Shown here: positions 38,143-47,615 of the stretch, one piece after another | Numbering within the stretch: the first letter of the stretch is position 1 | Layout of the letters: every line of letters starts with the position of its first letter | Program-made: the position numbers and the translations under genes | The notes under the pieces: model-generated | What the model saw: the letters and a program-made list of their open reading frames with translations, nothing else | Told to the model about the DNA's origin: nothing | Database searches by the model: none | Origin: Boletus sp. NGJ | Lineage: Eukaryota > Basidiomycota > Agaricomycetes > Boletales > Boletaceae | Length of the DNA: 64,000 bases | Direction: 5' to 3' | NCBI GenBank assembly: GCA_019096195.1 | Contig: JAGTXK010000136.1 | Location: forward strand, 248,001 to 312,000

Positions 38143-39185
38143 ACTGGGGAGTGCCGACTGCGTCGGCAGATACCTTGCTTGGTATAGGCATCGGTACTAC
38201 TGAGAGGATGTACCTGAGAGCATTCACCGTTACATTTTACTGTAACCATGTACAACGCTCGATTATAAGCCACGACCTTCGATCCCGTGACACAGGGGCG
38301 AAGCCAAAAATTAGTGATGTGCAAAGTAACAAATTCCCAGATATTCGTTATTCCAGCCGAACATCGGACCGCTCGACGATCGTTGAATGCTGCTGAAGTG
38401 CATGCAATGCATGTTCGCAGTTGTTCCTCAGATCCAGATCATATTGAACTTCCAGAAATACTAGAACTCGCCATAGGCATGCCAGTCCTCATCACTCAAA
38501 ACATCCACACGGAGCTAGACATAACGAACGGAGCCCGCGGTACTGTCGTCGATATCGTCTTAAATCAAGCGGAACCGCCACCTTCTCGGACGCACAGAGT
38601 CGTTGACCTACTTCATCCTCCCGCTTTCGTCCTTGTCAAACTACAACACTCGCTTGCACCTCGTTTCGGTGTGGAACCTGAGACAATCATTCCAATCCGT
38701 CCTATCAAGAAAACCATCCGTCTCAATCTGCACGAAAACTCAAAAAAGATAATACGAACAATCACGCAAACGCAATTGCCAATAACCGCCGCGTACGCCC
38801 TCACAGACTATCGCACTCAAGGTCAAACGATCCCGGCTGTCATTCTCGATCTCGCACCTCCACCCACCGGTAAATTAAGTTTGTTCAACCTATACGTTGC
38901 TCTCTCCAGAAGTTCCGGACGAGAGACAATACGACTTCTGCGCGATTTCGATGAAAAAGCTTTAACATCACCTCATCTTCCCGAGTTGACAGCCGAGGAT
39001 GACCGATTGTCGCGAATGAACGAAGCGACTTTTTCATGGTGGCAGACGCTGAAAGACGCAGGCATCAATTCACACTCGCAAACATGTATGACAAGTGCAG
39101 TCGAACGAAACAGAGAATATTGATCACTTGAGTGCGTTCTATCGACCAGCCTAAAGATCACGTGTGAACATTATTTGTCCATATT
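38143..39185 (+). mobile_element. Helitron-like element, copy 2
   Basis: Inverted relative to copy 1. It starts ACTGGGGAGTGCCGACTGCG with hairpin GCCGAC-TGC-GTCGGC at 38153-38167, then TACCTTGCTTG at 38171-38181. It is nearly identical to copy 1 through the helicase-tail frame and to the first GATCACGTGTG motif. The last 3' bases are lost where it meets an older related piece at about 39186. Near-identity with copy 1 implies recent movement or gene conversion. Confidence 0.65.
38287..39123 (+). CDS. Truncated Pif1-like helicase of Helitron-like element, copy 2
   Basis: Frame of 278 residues with the same start (MTQGRSQKLVMCKV) and motifs as copy 1: GMPVLITQNIHTELD, NGARGTVVDI, ITAAYALTDYRTQGQT and LYVALSRSSGRETIRLL. 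The C terminus reads MNEATFSWWQTLKDAG, probably the ancestral ending, since the older piece at 39186-39320 reads the same way. Helicase motifs I-III and any Rep domain are missing. Confidence 0.7.
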   Translation: MTQGRSQKLVMCKVTNSQIFVIPAEHRTARRSLNAAEVHAMHVRSCSSDPDHIELPEILELAIGMPVLITQNIHTELDITNGARGTVVDIVLNQAEPPPSRTHRVVDLLHPPAFVLVKLQHSLAPRFGVEPETIIPIRPIKKTIRLNLHENSKKIIRTITQTQLPITAAYALTDYRTQGQTIPAVILDLAPPPTGKLSLFNLYVALSRSSGRETIRLLRDFDEKALTSPHLPELTAEDDRLSRMNEATFSWWQTLKDAGINSHSQTCMTSAVERNREY

Positions 39186-39528
39186 TCGATGAAAACGCGT
39201 TAACTTCTCCTCACCTTCCCGAACTGACAGCCGAGGACGATCGATTGGCGCGAATGAACGAAGCGACTATTTCGTGGTGGCAGACGCTGAAAGACGCACG
39301 CATCAGTTTACATTCGTAATACAACCGACGTGACATGTATAACGAGTACAGCTGAACGGAAACAGTGCCTGGATTCCCTGCTCCGAGATCGAACCTCACA
39401 TTCGTGCACGGCTACACACTCACTCAACACCTGCTATCGATCACGTGTGCACATTATTTGCACATGTTGTTTTCGATCACGTGTGCGATGGGATGGTCGT
39501 GCAAGCAAAGACCTTGCAAGCAAGGTAA
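39186..39528 (+). mobile_element. Older 3' fragment of the Helitron-like family
   Basis: Diverged copy of the element's last part: the helicase tail (coding for FDENALTSPHLPEL-like residues), two GATCACGTGTG motifs and the 3' end CAAGCAAGGTAA, which is partly duplicated (GCAAGCAAAGACCTTGCAAG). It adjoins copy 2 without a 5' end of its own, so copy 2 may have inserted beside it or recombined with it. Confidence 0.55.
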
Positions 39529-39603
39529 CAATGGACAACGGTCGTAGAACGAGTGGGTACTTTAGTGTGGGATGGTGCAGCGGGTATGTACTAACTGATC
39601 ATG

Positions 39604-40435
39604 TCACGTAGCCTTGACGAATTTCCCTATACGATGCCAGAACAGATGGTCCTCGTCTTCATCGTCTACACCGACCACTTCTTCGTTCGCCCATCCGCCA
39701 ACTTGCTGGATCCACATGTGAGTGGGACGATCCAGCTTGCACCCATCAAACGCCAATGCCCAAAGTGGCGACCAAAACGCTTGCCACCAAGCAATATGGC
39801 CCTGCGGATTCCGAACATGCTCAAAGAAGAGCATCTGCCCACCAGGCTTGAGTACCTCCGTAGCCAGCGATTTGATCGTCTCCTGGGGCTCGTCCACCGA
39901 ACAGAGCGTCAACACAGACACGAGCGTATCCACAGGTTGATAGCCGCCCAGAGAGGTGAGAATCGTGGTCGTGTCTTCGGCGCCACAGGCAAGGAGAAGA
40001 AATGTGCCAGCTGCTTCACTGAACCCGGCTGCATCTGCGGCGCGTTTGATTTCGTCGTGCATGAGGAGGTTGGGTTCGAGGGCGACATATTTCGTGACAC
40101 GAGCGGTGTCGAGATATTTGGCTGTGTGGCCATGCCCTGGGAGTGCGGTAACCACGTGGGGTCGTTTCAGGAGCGGGTGAGGGCTTACCTGCGCCGAGAT
40201 CAAGAACGACGCCGTATGCGTTCTGGGTGATGAGAGACGTCTTTAGTTGGACGTTGTTCCCATCGATGCCAGCGCCAAAGGCAGTCCAGACATGGGACAT
40301 GAATACCCGTGGGATCGCTGTCGGGTGGAGGAGCAGAGAAGGGGTGGTCCATATGTGCCAAAGGGTAGGCCAAAAGGCGAGCTGGAGTGCAAAGTAGAGA
40401 TCGCCGAGAAGGCTGAATCTCTTGAGGATGGACAT
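39604..40435 (-). CDS. Class I SAM methyltransferase, METTL7-like
   Basis: Predicted 259-residue methyltransferase of unknown substrate. Exons 40435-40189 and 40136-39604 join in phase, with the intron inside the SAM-binding loop: GVVLDLGAG joins HGHTAKYL. Motif II is YVALEPN, and later motifs are DTLVSVLTLCSVDEPQ and LKPGGQMLFFEHVR, the usual arrangement of the Methyltransf_11 fold. The N terminus has a hydrophobic, possibly membrane-anchoring stretch (LYFALQLAFWPTLWHIW), as in METTL7 proteins of lipid droplets and ER. The 5' end faces AUR1, so the roughly 380-base interval is a bidirectional promoter. Confidence 0.8.
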
Positions 40436-40815
40436 CGATTCACTGTGGTCGTGGTGGTATTAGAGCAAAAGATGCAAGGAGCTTATTTCTGGGCGGCAGG
40501 ATAGGACCATATTGGGAATACTTGGTCTCCCTCCTGCACATGGTGCCAGGTAAGACATCGATGGCTCTGGTCGAGAGGTCGAGCGACGGCAAAGTTGATG
40601 AGCGCGGCGGTGTCGAGCGAGGCTGATGGTGATGAACATGATGGGATTCCCACGTTACGACTTGACCGCTTGGCTGTCGCCCGCTGCAGCTGCAGCACAC
40701 CGGCCAAGTCCATCTCGACCACAGTTGGTGTTCGGTACGTCGACTACAGTCCCTGTTGCACGACGAGGTCGTCTCACGGCTGGCAGGCCTTATACCCCAC
40801 CTTTGCATTCACAAG

Positions 40816-42153
40816 ATGTATAGCACAATGGCATTCCGCACGAGCGCAGCTGCTCCGTTGAGAACACTCTTTGCTGCGTTTTTCGCTGCAGTCGGTCGTC
40901 TCGACAAGTCCCTTTCGCCCGTAGACACGATCACACGTCTTCAAGCACATGCATTCGCAAAGTCTGATGCTATCTACATTCTGCACATAATTCTCGCCAT
41001 ATTTTGGCTCAGCATCATGGAGGTGCCCTCCTTCCCCTCCAAGCTCTTCATTCCTCTCCTCTACATTATTGCCCTTCTCATCCCTTTTACTTCCCAGTTG
41101 TTCCTTCCAGCGACCCCCGTTTTTGCATGGTTCCTCGCATTCTACACGAATCGTTTTATACCCTCTGATCTCCGCCCCGCAGTCCATGTCGTCCTCCTGC
41201 CCACCCTCGAATCCGTCCTCTACGGTGCCAACATTTCCGACATCCTCACCCGTTCTACCCACCCCATCCTCGACATCGTCGCGTGGCTCCCCTACGGCGT
41301 TATCCACTACACCTACCCACTCGTCCTCTCCCTCTTCCTTTGGCTCTTCCGTCCCCCACTCGCCCTCAAGACCTGGGCCAAGGCCTTTGGCTACATGAGC
41401 CTCACTGCCGTCCTCATACAGATCCTCATCCCCTGCGCAGCCCCCTGGTACGAAGTCATCTACGGTCTCACCCCCGCTACGTACGACGTGCCCGGCTCCC
41501 CCGGCGGCCTCGCCCGCATCGACGCCCTCTTTGGCGGCGACGGCTACCAAACCATGTTCTCCAACTCCCCTCTCGTCTTTGGCGCCTTCCCTAGCCTCCA
41601 CGCCGGCTGGGCGACCCTCGGCGCCCTTTTCATCACCCATTTCTGGGACGGCACCGCGCGGTACGTGTGGACGTACGTTGGCGTCCTCTACTGGAGCACC
41701 ATGTACCTCACACACCACTACCTCATCGACGTCGTCGGCGGCGCGTGCCTCGCCACCGTCTTCTTCTACCTGTTCATGCCGGACGAGCTGCGTGCGCACG
41801 GTGGACATGCCGCGCGGTCCAAGTACGAGCAGTACGATCTCGAGGCGCGGCGCCCCGGCATCGGCGCGGACGAGTTTGCGAGTGACACGGCCGAGTCGGC
41901 GGATCTGTCGGACGAGGGCGAGCAGGACCACCCTATCTTGTATCGCTCGCCGAATCTGAATCACACGGGCGTGCAGCAGGGTCAGGGTGAGTCTGTCCGG
42001 CAGCAGTACGCGACGAAAAAGTCGGGAGGCGGGTCTGGGCGGATGCATCGGCATACGGCGAGCATTGCGAGTCTAATTCGTGCGGACGAGCGGACGGAGG
42101 GGTGGAGTCCGATTGGGAACAAGGGGTTCGTGTTTCCTCCTGTGACTCAGTGA
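40816..42153 (+). CDS. AUR1: Inositol phosphorylceramide synthase catalytic subunit
   Basis: Golgi membrane enzyme that transfers phosphoinositol from phosphatidylinositol to ceramide, an essential step of fungal sphingolipid synthesis and the target of aureobasidin A. Single exon, 445 residues. Several transmembrane helices are visible (for example IYILHIILAIFWLSIME, LFIPLLYIIALLIPF). The PAP2-type active site is split as GYQTMFSNSPLVFGAFPSLH followed by AGW, and MYLTHHYLIDVVGGACLA carries the second catalytic His-Asp. The C-terminal roughly 110 residues are acidic and disordered. Two starts are possible, 40816 or 40828 (MAFRTSAAAPLR). The gene is GC rich and gives long antisense shadow frames. 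Confidence 0.93.
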   Translation: MYSTMAFRTSAAAPLRTLFAAFFAAVGRLDKSLSPVDTITRLQAHAFAKSDAIYILHIILAIFWLSIMEVPSFPSKLFIPLLYIIALLIPFTSQLFLPATPVFAWFLAFYTNRFIPSDLRPAVHVVLLPTLESVLYGANISDILTRSTHPILDIVAWLPYGVIHYTYPLVLSLFLWLFRPPLALKTWAKAFGYMSLTAVLIQILIPCAAPWYEVIYGLTPATYDVPGSPGGLARIDALFGGDGYQTMFSNSPLVFGAFPSLHAGWATLGALFITHFWDGTARYVWTYVGVLYWSTMYLTHHYLIDVVGGACLATVFFYLFMPDELRAHGGHAARSKYEQYDLEARRPGIGADEFASDTAESADLSDEGEQDHPILYRSPNLNHTGVQQGQGESVRQQYATKKSGGGSGRMHRHTASIASLIRADERTEGWSPIGNKGFVFPPVTQ

Positions 42154-42395
42154 CCCATTTGGGTGTGGAGAGAGGGTGGGGGGGATCACACGGACCCAAA
42201 ACTGTAGCCATAGAGCAACCCCCTCGTGATCGAGGATACGACGCGGTTCGAGAGGACGTGATTGCTTCGGTATACCCGATCTACCAGTTGGTAAATTACG
42301 ACAAAACGCCTTTTTGCATTCGAAAAGGGAGCCATACATTGTATTTCGAGAACATACGTACGGCGGGACGCTCCTTTGCTTTCGCTCCCATGTAA

Positions 42396-43480
42396 TTAGC
42401 CAGTGAGCGAGTATCCCACGTCGCCCTGGACGCCGTTCTGCATCTCAATCAAGGCGTCGAGCAAGCTCTGACCCTTTTCGTCGAGCGTATCGCGAAACTG
42501 AGCCTCCTTCATCCACAACAAGCCATGCTGGAGCACGTTCCGCGCACGGATCGACCCACCCCGGGTATCCCCCATGCTCGCGTGGAGGGTCGCTCTACGC
42601 TGCTTGGCGTCGTACGTCGCGCAATGGAGTATGTTGGAGTTGTAGAACACGGATTCGCCGGCTGTGATAAGGACTGCCATTTTAGAGAGAGGGGGTAGAG
42701 GAGAGATGGAAACTTGCGTTGGAGCGTGAGCCGAATCGCGCCTGGCATGGCGAGCGGGTCTTTCGGCGGCTCGAGCGTCGACGAGAGTGCGCGCTGTGCG
42801 TCTGTCCTCGGCAGCCTGTGTGACTTTGGGACGAGGTATAAACAGGCGTCTTCGTAGAGCGCTCTGCCATCGTGAGGACAAGAAGATGAGCGGGGAGCGG
42901 GATGGACTCACGTGTTCCATTGTACCTGATGTGACCGGTCCCGGTCAGACGTGGACGAGATGAAGCCTAGGTACGCACCCCATGCGACCACGACGCGAGC
43001 GCCTTGAGCTCTTCTTCCGCGGTCGCGTTCTCCCGCACGTCGTCACGATGCCATCGAAGCGCAAAGTCATGATCCAGCGGGTTGATCAGCAGATTAAACA
43101 ATTCTGCCGCGGGATGGCGTTTAGCATCATGCACTGCAACATCCACCCCCAAGAAGCATACCCATCTGTAGCGATTCCGCCTCACACTCCAACAATGCCT
43201 TTGCGACGTTCCTGACGCTCTCGGATGTATACCACCGCGCGAACACGGGTTCCCCCAACGCGGGATGCATTACGTGTTGTACGCCCCATGAGTCGGGGTG
43301 AGTGTCGTCGAACGGGGGGAACTGTTTGCCAACCGTGCGGCGGTGGGGCCATGCGCCCGTGCGGGTCTTTGCGATGGCGCGGTCGCAGGCGGTGCAGAGG
43401 TCGGGAATGAGGTCGGGTGGGATGAGGTCGGGGACGAGGACGTAGCCTTGGTCGTTGTAGGTCGCTTTGAAAGAGGTCAT
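42396..43480 (-). CDS. Phytanoyl-CoA dioxygenase (PhyH) family protein
   Basis: Fe(II)/2-oxoglutarate-dependent oxygenase of unknown substrate. Start ATG at 43480 (MTSFKATYNDQGYVLVPDLI). Exons then supply WGVQHVMHPALGEP, LQM joined to ELFNLLINPLDHDFALRWHR then DDV (HxD metal motif: H and first D), ALYEDACLYLVPKSHRL, DPLAMPGAIRLTLQ and AGESVFYNSNILHCATYD (distal His), ending GVQGDVGYSLTG. The acceptor at ALYEDAC and the GTATGC donor after LQM are clear. The predicted protein is about 300 residues, usual for the family. It is divergent from the BTB-like gene across a repeat-rich promoter. Confidence 0.8.
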
Positions 43481-43812
43481 GCTCGTCGGCCCACCGCGGC
43501 CCGCCCCGGGAGTAGTAGGCCTTGTAAAATCCACCGCGGCAGAAGAAAGGGGCCGCCTTTGTGGCTGAGTTTATTGGCACCGAGGCAAGGATCCGAGTGA
43601 GTCGGGTGGTCGGTGTCAGTAGGCTCGGTGTCAGTAGTCGGCTCGGTCGGCACGAACCGCGCACTTTGTGTTGTGTTATTGCCACCGAGCCGATGACTCG
43701 CGGCTGCTGACACAACTACCGACCGAACCGATCACTACTGCCACCGAAACCGACGTCGGACAATTAATCCTCAGCGTATAAAAAGTGGCGCTTGAGTCTC
43801 TCTCTCTCTCTC
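43481..43812. promoter_or_regulatory. Bidirectional promoter with short inverted and direct repeats
   Basis: Interval between the divergent PhyH and BTB-like genes. It holds the repeated unit CTCGGTGTCAGTAG and its relatives (43605-43650). On the other side it holds inverted counterparts (ACCGAACCGATCACTACTGC, CCACCGAAACCGACG, 43715-43755). A TATAAAAA box at 43777-43784 lies 29 bases before the ATG at 43813, and a CT tract precedes that ATG. Confidence 0.5.
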
Positions 43813-44646
43813 ATGGCTCACCTTCACAATCTCGCCTCTTACTTCTGGAACAAGCCAGAGACTGCAAATTGTACCATTGGTATGCCCGCTCGTCCGTTTC
43901 CTCGCTGCTCTCCTCATCTACCCCCTCTAGTCATACCACTACCCTCCCCATCGCGACGCTCACCCGTCCCTCCTCCCCGTCTCACTCTCAATGTAGGTGT
44001 ACCCAATCACCCACCCCGTCCCATCGCTGACTTTTCACAGCTGCACAAGCAGTACTTGTCCGCAAAGTCTCTCTTCCTCAGAGGTCTCTTCACCGGGGCA
44101 TCCCCCATCGACCTCTTCCAATCCCTCGGCGCATCTCGGCCCCAACCCCCCCTCCGAGTGCCCAAAAGCCGATTACCCCGTCTACTCCCCTCCCCTCCAT
44201 CCCATCCCATCCTCTTCCTCCCCGTCCCAGACCCCTCCTCCATCCAGCCCCTCATCCACTGGATGTACTTTGGCAACACCGATCACATCGAAAACGCCCT
44301 CTGCCACGGTGACATCCACTGGGAGGGCCTCGCCCGCAACGTCGAATACCTTGCTCTCTCCACCGACATCAAGGTATTCCTCGGCCGCTGGTACCGCAGC
44401 TGGTATCTACCCGCCCGCTGCCCCTCCGACTGCTCCTCCCCTTGTCCAACGGACGAGGACGATGCATCGGACCTGTCAGACTCGGACGATTCCGACGACG
44501 ACGAATACGATTCCCCCGCCAGCCTGTTCTCCGAGTCCGACGACGACGACGAGGGAGGGTGCGAGGACGTCTGCGATCGTGGCCGTACAAGAAATATCAA
44601 GCCGCTAATTCAGCTGTGTGGTAAATTACGCATGTCTACTACTTAG
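43813..44646 (+). CDS. BTB/POZ-like protein
   Basis: Predicted about 238-residue protein with a BTB-like fold. Exon 1 (43813-43879, MAHLHNLASYFWNKPETANC) joins exon 2 (43997-44646) through a split Gly codon to give ANCTIGVPNHPP. Landmarks: LHKQYLSAKSLFLRGLFTGA, LPRLLPSPPSHPILFLPVPD, LIHWMYFGNTDHIENAL and GLARNVEYLALSTDIKVF. The C terminus is a long Ser/Asp-rich acidic tail (DLSDSDDSDDDEYDS). Agaricomycete genomes carry many BTB proteins of this build; partners are unknown. The 117-base intron is a multiple of three and has no in-frame stop, so an unspliced message would add 39 residues. Confidence 0.6.
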   Translation: MAHLHNLASYFWNKPETANCTIGMPARPFPRCSPHLPPLVIPLPSPSRRSPVPPPRLTLNVGVPNHPPRPIADFSQLHKQYLSAKSLFLRGLFTGASPIDLFQSLGASRPQPPLRVPKSRLPRLLPSPPSHPILFLPVPDPSSIQPLIHWMYFGNTDHIENALCHGDIHWEGLARNVEYLALSTDIKVFLGRWYRSWYLPARCPSDCSSPCPTDEDDASDLSDSDDSDDDEYDSPASLFSESDDDDEGGCEDVCDRGRTRNIKPLIQLCGKLRMSTT

Positions 44647-44785
44647 TGCGCGCTATTCCATAACTTATTCGCCTGTATGCGTCGTGATCAGTTACCGTGC
44701 AATGTACAATAAACTCATTCACCAACCATTACTGTAGTCACAATTAGGATACACGGCTGCCCGTACTCATTAAGCGATATCTCTG

Positions 44786-47482
44786 CTACAACATTTCCGA
44801 CGACCCCTTGGACAGCCGCGCCAACACCTGCTTCGCCACCCGCTCCCGTCCCTCCTCCACACTCCCATACACCGTCGGCAGATCAAACCGCTCCACGCCA
44901 ATCACGATCCATACCTGAAACCGACCCTGGCTCTCCGTCTCGTGAAACGATGGCGTGCCACAGCGGTGTGTTGTACAATAGTCTGGCAAAGAAATAAATC
45001 AGGGGGGGGGGTCGACAAAATACACGGCAAAAGTCGCACTTATCAGTTTCTGGACGTGGGACGTTTCCTTGTCTTTGCTCCCCCGTGCGACGCTTTCCCT
45101 CTCCGTCCAGTTCGCATCTGTGGCTATGCGGTCACAGGAATCAGTCACCAAACGTCGCTCCTTTGCTCGCACCTCGCCATCCTCGTTCCGGCTCGAGCTC
45201 TCAGAGAACTCTGATTCCACCGACGACACCACTTCCCCCGGTTCCAGTTCCGCATCCTCGGCTGGCCGACGCAGCGCGCGCGAGCACGTTCCCGGCCCTG
45301 CACGAGATGGACCGCTCTCAGGGACTGGGACATCGACAGCGTACGCTGGAGGCGGACCACCATGGTACACGACTGGCAGTGGGTACACGCCATACCCACG
45401 ACCACCACTCCCTGCAAATCTCGGGTCCAGCACCGCAGCATACGACGACGCATACATCTGTGCATCATGCGATGCCCCGTGGCCATACACCGCAGGGCGA
45501 GCCATACCAGACCCACTCCCACTCCCAACACTTGGCTGAGATGACTCACACGAGCCGTTCGCCGAGAACACACCCTTGTCTCCAGACCCCGAAATGCCGC
45601 GAGTATGATCGCTGCCCGGACGGACGGACAGACACTGCCCCACCGGGGTGAGGCGATCGCCTTCGTTGTGAAACGGGACCTCTGCCCGCCGCTTGTCCTT
45701 TTTCTTCCTCTTCTTCTTTGCTGGTCGGCTTTGCTCTGCGTCGTCTGCGGACCCGGGTTGCTTTCGCTTCCGGGACGCGTCTGGGTTGTAAGCGCGCAAA
45801 ACGTAGGGACTTGCATAGCCAGCTGGTGGGGTTCCTCCCTGAAAACGAACAAACTCAACGACACCCTGTTCAGCGGCGTGGCAAATGACCGCCACTTTGG
45901 CGTCCGCTTTGTGGCGGTAGTCGCTCGAGACGGTATAACGTCGAACCTGCTCTGGCAAGGTCGACAGTTTCACGACCAAGGTGGCCCCGAACGCTGTCCG
46001 TCGATAGTCAGAAAAATGTCTGCAGGAGTTGAGTGAGAGAAAAATGCCAACCGTCTCTCTCCTTGTCGTACTCGAAATACGGATGAAGCTCGGTGTCGAT
46101 CTTGCTGAGCTCCACCGTCAAGGCGGGGTAGACCAGGCTAGTCGAAAAGGAGCGCATCACAGGTGTAATTTTGGTGTCGACGGCGGTTGCGATAGACCGA
46201 ATGTAGTTGCCGATGCCCTCGGCCATGGCTTGCAAACAAACGGCGGCTTTGGCATCGGATCGCTTGGGGAACCTGGCGTCGACGAGAGACGCTTTGTACT
46301 CCCCAGGACGATCGAGCTTGAGAAGACAACCGTGCACTGTGAAAGAACTGAGCGACGAAGTGGAAAACCTGGGCCTAGATACTGACAACCGGGTGGGCCA
46401 TCGAACGTGAAGCAGAACGACAAGACGAGCTTTCCTCCTCTGGCATTTTGGACCAGGGTGTTCAGCCATCCTGGGGCGTTGATCTCTGAGGCGTCGTTCG
46501 TGTCGAGAGACTCTGGAAATGGGCGTGGAAGAGAGTCGTAGAAACCTTGTAGCGTCCAAGGTGTCGTCAGAGGGGGTAGTGAGGCAGCTAATGAAATTGA
46601 GGGACCAGGCGACGAGGGACGCGTTTGACCATTTCCGTGTTTGATGAAATCTAGGACACCTTCAGAAACTGCAGCCTTGGCACAAGCCCCCTGTGCATCC
46701 GAGTAAGTGTCAAATGTAGGATCGGAAAGGTAGACGCGAGCGACGTGCGGCGAAAGTTGGATTCGAAGTGCGCAACCCTGTTCTATCTTGTGTCAGTGCA
46801 CCACCTGGCGAGCAGCGAGATCGGGACTGACTAGGCGCCAACTTGGCATCAAAGAACGGGACCCATTGGGGGGTAACACGACCCGCACGCCACTCCAGAC
46901 AGCATTGCTCGATGTCGTCTATCAACGTTTCCAGCGCAGTCTCAGCATGCAGTGACGTGGCGTCGGAAGCGACAGTATTGCCTGCGCTAGACGTCTCCGC
47001 AGGCGCGATGGGTTTCGCATCGCCATCGCCACCCAGGAGGAAATCGAGTGCACCCATGTCAATGGCGATTTTCGCCGCCTCTGATTTTGCCTCGCTCTTT
47101 TTCACAAATATGGGTTGGGTCGCGTACGAACGCTGTACGCCATCGGGTTTGGTGATGGTCAAGATGCATTGCTTGTCTGCAATCGGGTAAAGGGGACGTT
47201 TAAAAGGCGATGGGGGAGCTCACTCCTTGAACCGTCACGTTCGACAAACTCAAACTTTAGGACGTCTGTGTTTCGAAAGGCGCGTTGACAAGCCTGATGG
47301 AGTCGTGTGACGGGCTCGCTGGTCGTCGGTGCGGGAAAGCTCGATGTTGCAGGTTGCAGATGCGGTGGGGCGAGGCTGTGGCCGTCGTTGAGGTAGTCGT
47401 CGAACGAGATGGCACCGATGTCGGTTAAGTTCTTAGCAATGCGGTCGAGGACGTGCTGGGATAACATGAGACAAAAAGGCAC
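44786..47482 (-). CDS. Protein with five dsRNA-binding-like units
   Basis: Large multi-exon protein (about 800 residues) not known to me by name. Five units resemble the dsRBD pattern alpha-beta-beta-beta-alpha. Unit 1: RLHQACQRAFRNTDVLKFEF, ILTITKPDGVQRSYATQPI, KSEAKSEAAKIAIDMGALDF. Unit 2: LIDDIEQCCLEWRAG.., DAQGACAKAAVSEGVLDFI. Unit 3: YKASLVDARFPKRSDAKAAV. Unit 4: YTVSSDYRHKADAKVAVICH. Unit 5 spans a joined intron: QKLINYCTTHRCGTPSFHE, GRFQVWIVIG and EGRERVAKQVLARL. Several junctions fit only if these units are coding, for example GSR|NKQCIL and QKLI|NYC. Between units 4 and 5 is a disordered linker with a KKKRKKKDKRR nuclear-type signal. The start at 47482 could also be 47467. RNA binding is inferred. 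Confidence 0.65.
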
Positions 47483-47615
47483 TGCAGCTGGCTTGGCTTT
47501 TTCTCACCGCCGTTGTCTCAAAAGTTTTGTGTTCCAAACAGTACCGCTTGTCAAATATTAACGACCACTATTGAAGCTGGTTCTTCCTGATCACACCTCC
47601 TCTCTCTTTTTCACC

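Noticed and set aside
40774-42054. Minus-strand open frame of 426 codons
   Set aside because: Lies exactly antisense to AUR1, whose motifs are unmistakable; GC-rich codon usage creates the shadow frame.
45069-45864. Several open frames on both strands
   Set aside because: Overlap the low-complexity linker of the dsRBD-like protein; only the frame that continues the dsRBD-like units has joining introns.
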